A stretch of DNA of 64,000 bases, taken from assembly GCF_042662225.1 (NCBI RefSeq), contig NZ_JBHSYQ010000015.1:186001-250000 (forward strand), written 5' to 3'. Under the pieces are notes generated by a model that was given only the letters and a program-made list of their open reading frames with translations, was not told the DNA's origin and did no database searches. Shown here piece after piece: positions 42,329 through 52,080 of the stretch. The position numbers and the translations under genes were made by a program. Source of the DNA: Nibribacter roseus (lineage in GTDB: Bacteria; Bacteroidota; Bacteroidia; Cytophagales; Hymenobacteraceae). How positions within the stretch are numbered: position 1 is the stretch's first letter; each line of letters opens with the position of its first letter.

Positions 42329-42982
42329 TTATTTATTCTTACCTCTGTTTTGATTCTTGTTGTTCTGGTTGTTTTTGTACTTCTGGTTAGAACCATGGCT
42401 GTTGCCAGGACCCTGCGAAGTTTTAACAGCACTTTCAAACAAATTCCCTTTCTCTAGCAAAGCTGCATCAAGGTCAAGTTCACCTTTAGACAAATCACGG
42501 ATGTTTTCCAGAATGACATTGTCAGTAACGCTGTCTTTGTTGTAGGTGCGGTACAAAACCTTCATAAGCTTGCCAATGGAGATAATGGCAGCTTCTCGCT
42601 CTTGTGGGTCAGTTATACCTTTTGCCTTGTCTATGAGACGCTCCAGATTTGTGCCGTAGTGTTTATACTTAGGGTTCTGACTTGGATACTCCACCGTTTG
42701 GGGCTTATCGTTCAGGTACTCCATGGCACTAAGTTGAAACGGAGTATCAACGTCCAGTTGGTTATCTGACATCACATATAAGTGATTCCAGAGGGTTTGC
42801 TGGGCATCTTGAACGTCTTTCACATTTGGGTTGAGCCTACCCATGAGGTTCACCAGCAGCTGTGCCAGTTGGGTGCGCTTGTTGCGGTCTTCAACTGTTA
42901 AAATGTACTGTACAATGTTCTGCACATTACGGCCGTACTCCCGCAGTAAAAGCTCTTGTTTGAAAGTGGAACTAGCTACCAT
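42329..42982 (-). CDS. DUF4290 domain-containing protein
   Basis: 217 residues, mostly helical, with the Bacteroidetes-specific DUF4290 pattern (LLLREYGRNVQNIVQYI near the start, then DAQQTLWNHLYVMSDNQLDV and YPSQNPKYKHYGTNLERLI). The C-terminal 25 residues are a low-complexity Asn/Lys/Gln-rich tail that may bind RNA. Conserved coupling to murA suggests a housekeeping role in envelope growth, but no function is known to me. Confidence 0.9.
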   Translation of the reverse strand: MVASSTFKQELLLREYGRNVQNIVQYILTVEDRNKRTQLAQLLVNLMGRLNPNVKDVQDAQQTLWNHLYVMSDNQLDVDTPFQLSAMEYLNDKPQTVEYPSQNPKYKHYGTNLERLIDKAKGITDPQEREAAIISIGKLMKVLYRTYNKDSVTDNVILENIRDLSKGELDLDAALLEKGNLFESAVKTSQGPGNSHGSNQKYKNNQNNKNQNRGKNK

Positions 42983-43006
42983 GCTATGGATATGTGTTGC
43001 TGTGTC

Positions 43007-43014
43007 AAAATTAG
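43007..43014 (-). promoter_or_regulatory. Candidate -7 box of the DUF4290-murA operon
   Basis: TAATTTTG on the minus strand, with TTA (one off TTG) 19 bases upstream at 43034-43036, exactly where a long inverted repeat begins. The leader would be about 20 bases. Confidence 0.45.
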
Positions 43015-43034
43015 AAATTTATATTGGATAGACG

Positions 43035-43168
43035 TAAGACACAAGACGTAAGACACAAGATTTTTCCAACTCCCAAGCACATATTTATGTTTATAGCCTG
43101 ATTTCAGAAAAACAGGCTATAAACATAAATATGTGCTCTTTCATCTTGTGTCTTACGTCTTGTGTCTT
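43035..43168. repeat. 26-bp perfect inverted repeat with internal direct repeats
   Basis: The left arm (43035-43060, words AAGACACAAGACGT and AAGACACAAGAT) and the right arm (43143-43168) are exact reverse complements. Each arm is itself built from a repeated GACACAAGA unit. The right arm ends at the base before the helicase stop codon. A 60-bp palindrome is nested inside. This has the look of a small mobile or expanding intergenic repeat. Confidence 0.75.
43077..43136. repeat. Dispersed 36-bp palindrome, copy 13, extended to 60 bp
   Basis: Core 43089-43124: left arm GTTTATAGCCTG, right arm CAGGCTATAAAC. Both arms differ from consensus in matching ways (TTTAT with ATAAA), and flanks GCACATATTTAT/ATAAATATGTGC extend it. 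It is nested within the 26-bp inverted repeat. Confidence 0.8.
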
Positions 43169-45406
43169 CTAAACGTGTATACGTAGCTTAGCAAAGCTCA
43201 GGAGCAGGGTTTTCTCACCAACACCTTCAAACTCTATAATGGCCTTGGTTGAGTTACCTTGGGTGTCCATTTTAGTAACTTTGCCAAACCCGAACTTAGG
43301 ATGCTCTACGCGCATACCGGCCTGTAGGTTAGAAGTATCACTGGGGGTGAAGTCTGCCGGAGGGGTGTAATTGGGGGCTGCGGCAGGCTTTTTAGCTGGA
43401 GTTATGAGCTGCGCCGCTGGTGTTTTCCGCTGCAACACTTTCTCAAAAACCGGACGCTCTTCGCCAAATTTGAAGTTCAGGTATTTAGGATCTATCTCAT
43501 CAATAAACCGGCTCTTCTCGCAGGCGCGGAGGTTTCCCCACTGGTAACGGCTGGTGGCGTAGGAGAGGGTCAGCTTCTTCTCTGCACGGGTAATGGCAAC
43601 GTAGAATAGACGGCGTTCTTCCTCCAGATCGGCACGGCTTTGCAGCATCATCTGGCTCGGGAACAGGTTTTCCTCCATACCTACAATAAATACGTTGCGA
43701 AACTCAAGACCCTTGGCCGAGTGAATGGTCATCATGGTTACAAACTCACCTTCTTCTTCTTTTTTGGTATCAGCATCAGTGAGCAGGGCTATGTCTTGCA
43801 GGAAAGAAGCCAAAGATTGGTCTTCTTTTTCCGGGTCATCCACAAATTCTTTGATAGCGTTCAATAGCTCCTGAATGTTCTCGTAACGCGCTAGCCCCTC
43901 CACTGATTTATCGGCATACAAGTCATCAACCAGACCAGAGTGTTTGGCAATATACGTGGCGGCTTCAAAGGCATCTTTCTGCTCGGCCATCACAGCAAAA
44001 CTCTTGATCTTGGTGGCGAAGTCATTGATGGCGGCACCGGCTCTTCCTCCTACCACCTGAGTGGCGTTGCTTACAATTTCCCAAAGCGAATGATCGTACT
44101 CATTGGCCGTGACAATCAGCTTTTCTACGGTGGTGTCACCAATACCGCGCTTGGGGTAATTGATGACACGGCGCAGCGCCTGCTCATCGTTGTGGTTAAT
44201 GGCCAGGCGCAGGTATGAAATCAGATCCTTTATCTCCTTGCGTTGGTAGAACGATAGCCCGCCCACAATGCGGTACTTAATGTTCATTTTACGCAGCGCC
44301 TCTTCCATAGCACGGCTTTGGGCGTTGGTGCGGTACAATATCGCAAAGTCCTCATAAGAGAGGTGTTGGTTCATCTTCTCCTCAAAGATTGCGTGTGCCA
44401 CCAGCTTGCCTTCCTCATTGTCTGAGCTGGCTTTGATCACGTCAATTAGCTGGCCTTCTTCGTTTTCAGAGAAAACGTTTTTGCGCAGCTGAGCTTTGTT
44501 GTTTTTTATAACAGAGTTGGCCGCCTCTACAATGTGTTGGGTGGAGCGATAGTTCTGCTCCAGTTTGAAAACCGCCAGCTCAGGGTAGTCACGCTCAAAG
44601 TTGAGGATATTCTGAATATCGGCTCCGCGGAAGGCGTAGATACTTTGGGCGTCATCACCTACCACGCAAATGTTCCGGTCTTTGGCGGCCAGTTTGCGGG
44701 TAATCAGGTACTGGCTGTAGTTCGTATCCTGGTACTCATCAACCATTACGTACTTGAAAATGTGCTGGTATTTATTCAGCACATCTACATGGTCGCGGAA
44801 CAAGACATTGGTATTAAACAACAAATCATCAAAATCCATGGCGCCAGCTTTAAAACAGCGTTCGGCATATACTTTAAATATCTGCCCGATTTTTGGCCGC
44901 AGTGCCGCCTCGTCATCTGCCTGAATAGCAGGGTCTCGTAAGTATTGAGCCACAGAGATCAATTTGTTTTTTGCAGCAGAGATGCGACCTAAAACCAAGT
45001 TTGCCTTGTATAGCTTATCGTCCAGGTTCATTTCCTTCACAATATTCCGGATCAAGGTCTTAGAGTCGTCGGAATCATAGATTGTAAAGTGGCTGGGGTA
45101 CCCAATTTTTTGGGCCTCGGCACGTAATATGCGGGAGAAAACAGAGTGGAAGGTACCCATCCAAAGATTCTTAGCCTCAGCGCCCACTACTTTTTCAATA
45201 CGGCCGCGCATTTCTTTGGCGGCTTTGTTTGTAAAGGTGAGGGAGAGGATGTTGAACGGATCAACCCCTTTCTCCAGCAAGTGGGCGATACGGTAGGTCA
45301 GCACCCGGGTCTTTCCCGAGCCGGCACCCGCAATGATCATGCAGGGGCCTTCAGTATTTAAAACAGCTGCTCGCTGTGATTCATTCAGAAGTTTCAGGTA
45401 ATCCAT
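43169..45406 (-). CDS. UvrD/PcrA-type ATP-dependent DNA helicase
   Basis: Superfamily 1A 3'-5' helicase for repair and replication restart, 745 residues. Motifs in order: Walker A AGAGSGKT (26-33), VDEYQDTN (II), GDDAQSIYAFRGAD (III), FKLEQNYRST (IV), TMMTIHSAKGLEF and EENLFPS (V) and FYVAITRAEKKL (VI). A Pro-rich linker leads to a small C-terminal domain (MRVEHPKFGFGKV) typical of PcrA-like proteins. I start at ATG 45406; the frame stays open 6 bases further to a GTG. Choice between the names UvrD and PcrA is a matter of taste. Confidence 0.96.
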   Translation of the reverse strand: MDYLKLLNESQRAAVLNTEGPCMIIAGAGSGKTRVLTYRIAHLLEKGVDPFNILSLTFTNKAAKEMRGRIEKVVGAEAKNLWMGTFHSVFSRILRAEAQKIGYPSHFTIYDSDDSKTLIRNIVKEMNLDDKLYKANLVLGRISAAKNKLISVAQYLRDPAIQADDEAALRPKIGQIFKVYAERCFKAGAMDFDDLLFNTNVLFRDHVDVLNKYQHIFKYVMVDEYQDTNYSQYLITRKLAAKDRNICVVGDDAQSIYAFRGADIQNILNFERDYPELAVFKLEQNYRSTQHIVEAANSVIKNNKAQLRKNVFSENEEGQLIDVIKASSDNEEGKLVAHAIFEEKMNQHLSYEDFAILYRTNAQSRAMEEALRKMNIKYRIVGGLSFYQRKEIKDLISYLRLAINHNDEQALRRVINYPKRGIGDTTVEKLIVTANEYDHSLWEIVSNATQVVGGRAGAAINDFATKIKSFAVMAEQKDAFEAATYIAKHSGLVDDLYADKSVEGLARYENIQELLNAIKEFVDDPEKEDQSLASFLQDIALLTDADTKKEEEGEFVTMMTIHSAKGLEFRNVFIVGMEENLFPSQMMLQSRADLEEERRLFYVAITRAEKKLTLSYATSRYQWGNLRACEKSRFIDEIDPKYLNFKFGEERPVFEKVLQRKTPAAQLITPAKKPAAAPNYTPPADFTPSDTSNLQAGMRVEHPKFGFGKVTKMDTQGNSTKAIIEFEGVGEKTLLLSFAKLRIHV

Positions 45407-45437
45407 GCGCACTAAGGTTCTTTCTACAGAGGGATTA

Positions 45438-45445
45438 CAAAATTA
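45438..45445 (-). promoter_or_regulatory. Candidate -7 box of the helicase gene
   Basis: TAATTTTG on the minus strand, 31 bases before the ATG; no good TTG at the expected distance. The remaining gap to 45625 holds only a GTTTTTAAGGGC stretch (45584-45613) that may be a decayed palindrome. Confidence 0.35.
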
Positions 45446-45625
45446 AGCAATTATGCCCGAATTCTTAGAAGCCTGAGCGGCTGTTGACCTGTATTAACAT
45501 TGTATAATTTCTGAAGGAGTGTATTTTACATTATTTAAGTCTATTGAAGGGAAAACAGTTAAAAGAAAACGCCATTATAATTAGTTTTTAAGGGCTTTTC
45601 TGAAGCATTAAACTATTGGTTGGTA

Positions 45626-48100
45626 CTATAGAGGTTTTTTTACTTGAAACGTAAAGGTTTTGCTGCCGGGTAGACCATTCTTAGTTAATCCTTGTACCAC
45701 AACGGTGAAAGTTCCCGGTAAATCTGCCGTAAAGAACTCCACACTCGTTTTTCCGTCTTTGTCTGTATGCAGCGTAGAATTCCAGTAAAGAAGATTCCGC
45801 AGGTCAGGCAGCCTGCTGAGTCTCTGAGCTTCTGTTTCATAGATAGGGGCATAAAATTCACGCTGTAACTGTAGCCCCTCGTATTCCTGTAGCAAAGCTC
45901 GGGTATCTATCTGAAAACCTGCTAAATCTCCTTTGTAAGTGGTATAACTCACCACGCCGTTTGAAGCCATTGTGCCCGTGTAGTAATTACTAGTCATTAC
46001 ATCCAGTTTTTGAATTTTCAAGGGATCAAACCCCATGATTTTGTTAATATCAAAAACAGGTACGCCATCTAGCAGCACCAGCGGATTGTCCTCGAAAAAT
46101 AAATCGTGCTGTCTGTTCATTACCCTAAAATGGAAACCATCACGCCGGGCTCTCACCATTACCCCAGAAACATATTCCCTCATCACTTCCTCCATGGTTT
46201 TGAACCGGATATAGTCATCTTGAAAATACTGCTGGTTTGGCCTGCCATAAAAAGGTATAGTGTCAGTGACAGGAGCATTGAAACGATTCAAGTAAGATTC
46301 AAAGTAAATATTCTGCGCCTGAACATCTAAATGTCGATGAGAAACTGCATTTCCTAATGTTTCAGATAAATTGAAGAAAGGCAGCTGCACAGCAGTGTAT
46401 TTTTCAGAAAAAGGACTTAACAGTTGCAGATGGTAAGTGCTGTCTCTGAGAAAATTAGTTTGTACTACCACTTCCTTTGTGCCATAAAAGTCTTTTACAT
46501 CAAAAAGAACAGATCCGCTTTCAGTGCTAATACTGTTGTAAAAACGAATGCTTCTACTTGGCGAAGAAAGATATGTTCTTATGCCCACTGCAGGCCTACC
46601 TGTATTTTTATGGGTCACTTTTCCGTAGATCAAATGCCCGTTGAATTCAGGAAGGTGAGGCAGCTTCAAGGGTTCAGAGGAAAGAACATCATCCCATTTA
46701 AACCTGCTCCAGCCGTGGGTAAGCATTAAGTTATCAAATGCCTCTTCTGCCTGTGGGTCTGTTAGGTTAAAATAAGAGGCCGCGTTTTCAACGGTTCCTT
46801 TTAAATCAGAGTTGAGCCATAAGTAAGATTTAATATCTGCTAAGTCAGTAGCTTCCAAACTGTCGGCCCTGAAAACAGCCATAGATAGGTTGGCTGCTAC
46901 CGCCGTGCCTGCTGTTACTTCAGCAGACAAGCTGGCTATTACTTTTTCTCTGGCACCAAACTGGGTGTTAGAAAGAGTTGCTTCAATTTCTAGTTGTTGT
47001 TTAGGGCGGGTAAAGTACAGGCGTTCGCTTACTGGTTTTCTAACGCCATTGAAAACCGTGAAGTGGGTTATTCCTGCCGGAAGTGAGTCTTTTTGGACAG
47101 AGAAAAATGCTTTACCATTGGCCATGATAGCCGTTGCCGCAACAGTTACCTGCTGGCGGGTGTGTCCCAACAGGAAAATTTGTTCTGGCTGTTGGTAAGT
47201 GGCTTGGGCAGTAATCAATAATTCGCCTGGTTTAGACTCTGTAAATTGCACGCTATACCCATCCCCTTGTATAGCAGGAAGCTTTTGGCGCGTCACTTTA
47301 CCGCCGGCATATTGAAGTATTGCCGTATACTCTTCAGTGGCGCTAGGAGTGAAGACGAAGTTTCCAATGCCAAGCATGGTAGGCGAAAAACTGGTGATTT
47401 CATTACCAGCTTTATCAATTAGCTTACCTTGAAAGCCAACTCCTTTCCCTGTTTTTGTATTGGTAGCTTTGAAAGCAACCTTAGCAGGTATGCCATTGAT
47501 CAAACTACCACCTTCCGGGAAAAACTGAATGGCATATGCTGCAGTATCATCTAAAGGCTTTAGGCCTAATTTCTGGAAAGTGTTGATAACCGTGACAGGC
47601 TGCTCAAAGTAGAAGTTTGGGCTAAAGTTCTTCATCCAGTTGGTGTACGCTCTCACTTTGTAATTACCAGACTTCAAGCTGACAGGTAGTACAAAAGAGC
47701 CACTGCCCGACCCATTCTTGAGTGCTACTTTTGCTTGCTGAACCGGTATGTTATCAGCGTCTAGCACTTCAACATAAGCAACTTTGCTGAGATCAAAGGG
47801 GTGGTGATAGGTACCATCTACATTATACACTTTGAACCACATAACGTCACCGCAGACGTAGGAAGGCCGGTCTAGGTGCAAGAAGATTTTTTCTGATACA
47901 GCTTGCTTGCTGAATTCTTTGAATTCAGCCAAAACATTGGGTAATGATCCGTTTTGAGCAGCTGCATGGCCTGCAGTAAAGTAAGCCAGCATCAGCCCTA
48001 ACATTACTTTAACACTGTTTGCCTTCACAAGCTTTTGGAGGATGAAAGACCAGTAGAAATATAGTAGGGCAGGCTGATTAATAGAATTGTTATCTCTCAT
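45626..48100 (-). CDS. Secreted MG2-like protein with TonB plug-like segment
   Basis: 824 residues. A signal peptide ends at AGHAAAQ near residue 49, after an unusually long N-region. The first half is made of macroglobulin/MG2-like beta domains (KIFLHLDRPSYVCGDVMWFKVY at about 68-90, then GNYKVRAYTNWMKNF). Residues of about 630-740 resemble a TonB receptor plug (MEEVMREYVSGVMVRAR, LVLLDGVPVFD, IQKLDVMTSNYYTG). No beta-barrel follows; a further beta domain ends the protein. Third product of a receptor operon, 12 bases after the DUF4249 gene. The role is probably envelope or outer-membrane, but not known. Confidence 0.82.
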   Translation of the reverse strand: MRDNNSINQPALLYFYWSFILQKLVKANSVKVMLGLMLAYFTAGHAAAQNGSLPNVLAEFKEFSKQAVSEKIFLHLDRPSYVCGDVMWFKVYNVDGTYHHPFDLSKVAYVEVLDADNIPVQQAKVALKNGSGSGSFVLPVSLKSGNYKVRAYTNWMKNFSPNFYFEQPVTVINTFQKLGLKPLDDTAAYAIQFFPEGGSLINGIPAKVAFKATNTKTGKGVGFQGKLIDKAGNEITSFSPTMLGIGNFVFTPSATEEYTAILQYAGGKVTRQKLPAIQGDGYSVQFTESKPGELLITAQATYQQPEQIFLLGHTRQQVTVAATAIMANGKAFFSVQKDSLPAGITHFTVFNGVRKPVSERLYFTRPKQQLEIEATLSNTQFGAREKVIASLSAEVTAGTAVAANLSMAVFRADSLEATDLADIKSYLWLNSDLKGTVENAASYFNLTDPQAEEAFDNLMLTHGWSRFKWDDVLSSEPLKLPHLPEFNGHLIYGKVTHKNTGRPAVGIRTYLSSPSRSIRFYNSISTESGSVLFDVKDFYGTKEVVVQTNFLRDSTYHLQLLSPFSEKYTAVQLPFFNLSETLGNAVSHRHLDVQAQNIYFESYLNRFNAPVTDTIPFYGRPNQQYFQDDYIRFKTMEEVMREYVSGVMVRARRDGFHFRVMNRQHDLFFEDNPLVLLDGVPVFDINKIMGFDPLKIQKLDVMTSNYYTGTMASNGVVSYTTYKGDLAGFQIDTRALLQEYEGLQLQREFYAPIYETEAQRLSRLPDLRNLLYWNSTLHTDKDGKTSVEFFTADLPGTFTVVVQGLTKNGLPGSKTFTFQVKKPL

Positions 48101-48112
48101 TTTTACCTGCTT

Positions 48113-49255
48113 TTACTGCCAATAACTTGGTCTGGTGGTGGTGCCAAAAATTCTGCAATCTACACAAGATCTCCAGGCTCCAGAGTATCCTATCAATGTA
48201 CCGCTTTCTGTATATATGGGGCCAACTGGTAAATTTGATCCCCCTGAAAAATACTCAGGTACTTCTTCTACAGCAACGGTATCGAGTGTACATGAAACAC
48301 TAGGCGCGCGATAAACATAAGGCAGTTCCGTTTGCTTAAGGAAGATCCTTTTTTCAGAAACGGAAGAAACGTGAATGTAGCCGATTACCGGTTCTGACGG
48401 ATCGGTCGTGTTACGTATGTTGCCGGTAAGCTGAGTAGGAAGTGGGTCAAATAGAGTTCCTATGCTTTCTGTGTTTTTCTTCAGGCTTTCCCAATACTGG
48501 TATGACTCTTTTGTTTGTGCATACTGTTTAACCAGCACGCTGTATTTTCTGGCGAATTTTTCTGAATTGAGCGGAATAGAATACAACGGGAACTTGCTTA
48601 CCACATCTTGACTAAGTTTAATGGTGTTGCTGATGTTGATATTGCTGGAGTTATTGTTGCGCCAGCAAAGGTAAATGTTGTTTTCCTCAGGTCTGGTTAC
48701 TAGTTCTCCGTCTACAAATTCTATGACAGAAAAAAAGTAGGCATTGTACTCCCATGTTTCCTCAAACTCCCATCTGTAGTACCGGGTGTCATTTTGAGCA
48801 TCATGAGTGGTGACCTGAAACAGAACCTTGTCATCTACCAATTGCCAACTGACTTCATCAATAGCAGGAGTCTGTTTAACCGCTACATAGTCTGAGGCAT
48901 ATCTTTTCCCGTTTATGTTGATGGTAAGCCGGTACTGTTGATTTACATTAATAGGTAGGGTGCCGCTGGTGTAGGTACCATCTGACGTTTCCTGCAATAA
49001 AAATGCTGCCCCATTGTCTGCTTCTACCTTCACCTCTGCATCTGTCACAAATGCGGGAGCGGAGTTGTCTGACAGGTTTTGCGTGCGGGAAAGTTTAATG
49101 GTGGTAGGGCCGTTACTGTTAATGAAGCCACTCACTACTAAAAAGTTATTTGACGCCTCTAGTACCTCTGGTGAGTATGGTTCTTCACACGATGAGAGAA
49201 AAAGCGCCAGAAGCAGATAAAGTGAACCTTTCCGGTATAAGAAATGAATATTCAT
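48113..49255 (-). CDS. DUF4249 domain-containing lipoprotein
   Basis: 380 residues with a lipoprotein signal (LYLLLALFLSSCEEPY, lipid Cys near residue 23) and beta-sandwich repeats typical of DUF4249 (FLVVSGFINSNGPTTIKLSRT, YRLTININGKRYASDYV). CVDCRIFGTTTRP near the C-terminus is a conserved Cys pair. Its ATG shares a base with the TAA of the TonB receptor gene (TAATG), so the two are translationally coupled. By analogy with SusD-like partners it may sit on the receptor at the cell surface; that is inference. Confidence 0.92.
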   Translation of the reverse strand: MNIHFLYRKGSLYLLLALFLSSCEEPYSPEVLEASNNFLVVSGFINSNGPTTIKLSRTQNLSDNSAPAFVTDAEVKVEADNGAAFLLQETSDGTYTSGTLPINVNQQYRLTININGKRYASDYVAVKQTPAIDEVSWQLVDDKVLFQVTTHDAQNDTRYYRWEFEETWEYNAYFFSVIEFVDGELVTRPEENNIYLCWRNNNSSNINISNTIKLSQDVVSKFPLYSIPLNSEKFARKYSVLVKQYAQTKESYQYWESLKKNTESIGTLFDPLPTQLTGNIRNTTDPSEPVIGYIHVSSVSEKRIFLKQTELPYVYRAPSVSCTLDTVAVEEVPEYFSGGSNLPVGPIYTESGTLIGYSGAWRSCVDCRIFGTTTRPSYWQ

Positions 49256-52044
49256 TAAAACTTAAAATTATAAGTAATGGTAGGGATTGGTTGCCCAAAA
49301 ATAGAAAGTTGATAACCGTTTATTTTTCCGTCTTCAGACCTGAAATAGACTGAGTAAGGGTTTCTGCGGCCGGTGAGGTTATAGACAGCTAAGGTCCAGG
49401 AGCTGTGCGCCAACTTCTTTATTTTGTGGTTGCCTTCAATGTTCATGGCGAAATCAACTCGGTAATAGTCGGGCACCCTGTACTGATTCCGGGATGAGTA
49501 GAAAATGCGCTGAGCATTACCATCTTGGTACTTGGCAATGGGTAGCGTAATAGGCCTGCCGGTACTGTACGTAAAGTTTAAAGAGGTACTAAAGCGTTGG
49601 CTAAAGCGATAATTACTGATTAAAGTAAAGTCATGGGGCTTATCGTAATTACTTGGGTACCACTCACCGTTATTGATTACTTCAGACACCGCGGGGTTAT
49701 TAAGTCTGGCTAAAGTGCGGGAGTAGGTGTAACTAACCCAGCCATTCACTTTACCAGTTAGTTTCTTCACCATTACTTCAACACCATATGCTTTGCCTTC
49801 CGCGTTGGCTACTTCTGTTTCTATGTGGTGGTTCAAAATGATGTCGGCCCCATTGCGGTAATCCAGAAAATCTTGCATCTTCTTGTAGTAACCTTCAACT
49901 GAAAGCTCAATAGTGTTTGAGCGGAAGTTGCGGTAATATCCCAAAGCCACCTGATCGCCCACTTGTGGTCTGATGTTGCCGTCGGATAGTTTCCAGGTAT
50001 CAGTAGGAGACATAGACGCAGTATTGGAGAGCATGTGTATGTACTGGCGCATACGGTTGTAGCTCATTTTAACCGAAGAATTGTCGGTAAGCCCGTATCT
50101 GGCAGAGAACCGGTACTCAGGCCCATGGTAAAAGGCAATGTTCTGCCCAGAAGAATAAGCAACAGTATCTATAAGGGTGCTTAATGTTTTTGGGGCATTG
50201 GGTGCATAGGTATACACTTCTCTTGGCCCTATGGAATTGAAAAAAGAATAGCGCAACCCAATGTATACTGACAGGCGAGCTGAAACATCAATTTGATCTG
50301 ACACATACAAAGCACTTTCTACTGCTTTTTCACGCTGAAGCACGTCAGGTATCACCAGAGATTCTGAGCCAATTGGAGTAAGGCTGCCCGGCGAAACGTT
50401 GTAGAGTATAGAGATGGCCCCAAAGTCAACGGTATGTTTTGAATTCAGGAAATAGTTGAAGTCAGCCTGAAGGTTAGCTTGGTTCATGTCAAAGCTCATG
50501 TCTGAAGCACTTACAGGGTTCTTGTCAGATTGCACTCCGTAGCCATAATGGCTGTAGGCGCCGGTCAGAACTCCATACAGCTGGTTATGAAAAATGTGCT
50601 TCCACTTTACACTGGCATTGCGGTTTGTAAAATTATAAAGTGAATCTGCCCCTAACCGAAAGTTGTCTTTGCTGAAATACCCAGATACATACAGGGTGTT
50701 CTTGCTGTTAAGTTCATGATTGATTTGGGCATTCAAGTCATAGAATGATGCAGAACTCTTTCTGAAAGTTTCCTGCGGCAGCTGCTTGAGAAGCCAATTG
50801 GAGTAGGTGGTTCTTCCTGCTACTAAGAAAGAGGTTTTATCTTTCATGATAGGCCCCTCTAGGGTGAGGCGGCTGGTTAAAAGCCCTAAGCCGCCTGATC
50901 CCGCAAACTTCTTTTTGTTTCCATCTTTAGTGGTTACTTCCAATACAGAGGAAAGCCTGCCGCCGTATCTGGCGGGAATATTACTTTTATGTAATTCAAC
51001 TGATTTTACTATATCTGGGTTGAAGGCCGAGAAAAAACCAAACAAATGTGAGGGATTGTATATAGTAGCATCATTGAAGAGGATAAGGTTTTGATCAGTG
51101 GATCCGCCGCGCACGTTCATACCAGTGCTTCCTTCGCCCACTGATTTTACTCCCGGCAAGGTTAACACCACCCGCAACACATCAGTTTCTCCAAAAGCAG
51201 TAGGTACCTGTTTAATTGCTCTTATGTCTAAGCGCTCTAAGCCCATTTGCATACCCGCCACATTTCTGTCTTTTTCAGCCTCAACCAGCACCTCTTTCAA
51301 AGAACGAACATCTTCTTCTACTTCAATGTCTAGCTTACCTGAGGTGTACAAGGCAATGCGGCGTTTTGAGTTCTTAACACCTATGCCCCTTATCAATAAT
51401 TCATGTTCCCCAACCGGTAGTGTAATAGAATAATAGCCGTATTGATCTGAATTTGTAGCCAGAAGAGGTGACTGTATGTAAACTGTAGCACCAATAATGG
51501 GCTCACCTGTTTTGGCGTCGCGCAAGTGGCCCGCTAAATTAGCATTGCCAGTGACCCCCTCTCTTTTTACCCCAAATACATGCAACTTGGCTTCTGAGGT
51601 AGTAGGCTTTTTACTTTGTTCTCCAGCAATGTAAGGTTTATCAACTATGCCTTCTGCCAAAGCAGGACTGTCAGAGGTGTTGGTATTTCGCTGAAAGAAA
51701 TTATTTGGTAGTTGAGCATGGAAATCTTTCCCCTTGGTGATAAAAACATACCCTTGTGGGGTGAACGCATACCTGTAATCACTGTCTTTGAATACCTGAT
51801 TCAAAACTAGCTGTAGTGGCTGCTGGTTTACTTGTATGGTTACCGAAAAACTATCTACCGCTGCAGGGTTATAGTAAAAATGAAAGTTGCTTTGCGCCTC
51901 CACCTCCTTTACGAAGGTTTCAAATGGCGCATCTTGTAAGGACAAGGTAATAAGTCGTTCTTGCGCTGTCTGAGCGTGGCCCAGCAGGTTAATTCCTGTT
52001 AATAGCGAAGCCAGCAGGAATAAGTATCTGTAGAAGTGAGGCAT
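49255..52044 (-). CDS. TonB-dependent outer-membrane receptor with STN and carboxypeptidase-like domains
   Basis: 929 residues. Signal peptide (1-25), then a secretin/TonB N-terminal domain (TLSLQDAPFETFVKEVEAQS, about 34-110). A carboxypeptidase-regulatory-like domain follows (LAGHLRDAKTGEPIIGATVY, about 168-250), then a plug (VLTLPGVKSVGEGSTGMNVR, NDATIYNPSHLFGFFSAFNP) and a 22-strand-type barrel to the end (TITYNFKF). The STN domain suggests signalling to an anti-sigma factor, but no fecI/fecR pair is adjacent. It lies 36 bases after a small secreted-protein gene and overlaps the DUF4249 gene. Substrate unknown. Confidence 0.95.
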   Translation of the reverse strand: MPHFYRYLFLLASLLTGINLLGHAQTAQERLITLSLQDAPFETFVKEVEAQSNFHFYYNPAAVDSFSVTIQVNQQPLQLVLNQVFKDSDYRYAFTPQGYVFITKGKDFHAQLPNNFFQRNTNTSDSPALAEGIVDKPYIAGEQSKKPTTSEAKLHVFGVKREGVTGNANLAGHLRDAKTGEPIIGATVYIQSPLLATNSDQYGYYSITLPVGEHELLIRGIGVKNSKRRIALYTSGKLDIEVEEDVRSLKEVLVEAEKDRNVAGMQMGLERLDIRAIKQVPTAFGETDVLRVVLTLPGVKSVGEGSTGMNVRGGSTDQNLILFNDATIYNPSHLFGFFSAFNPDIVKSVELHKSNIPARYGGRLSSVLEVTTKDGNKKKFAGSGGLGLLTSRLTLEGPIMKDKTSFLVAGRTTYSNWLLKQLPQETFRKSSASFYDLNAQINHELNSKNTLYVSGYFSKDNFRLGADSLYNFTNRNASVKWKHIFHNQLYGVLTGAYSHYGYGVQSDKNPVSASDMSFDMNQANLQADFNYFLNSKHTVDFGAISILYNVSPGSLTPIGSESLVIPDVLQREKAVESALYVSDQIDVSARLSVYIGLRYSFFNSIGPREVYTYAPNAPKTLSTLIDTVAYSSGQNIAFYHGPEYRFSARYGLTDNSSVKMSYNRMRQYIHMLSNTASMSPTDTWKLSDGNIRPQVGDQVALGYYRNFRSNTIELSVEGYYKKMQDFLDYRNGADIILNHHIETEVANAEGKAYGVEVMVKKLTGKVNGWVSYTYSRTLARLNNPAVSEVINNGEWYPSNYDKPHDFTLISNYRFSQRFSTSLNFTYSTGRPITLPIAKYQDGNAQRIFYSSRNQYRVPDYYRVDFAMNIEGNHKIKKLAHSSWTLAVYNLTGRRNPYSVYFRSEDGKINGYQLSIFGQPIPTITYNFKF

Positions 52045-52080
52045 TTTTGAAAGGTTAGGCTGTGCCGGTGTTTGCCCTGA

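Noticed and set aside
45584..45613. GTTTTTAAGGGC...GCATTAAAC as an eighteenth palindrome copy.
   Set aside because: The arms pair poorly and the length is 30 bp; at best a decayed copy, so not counted.
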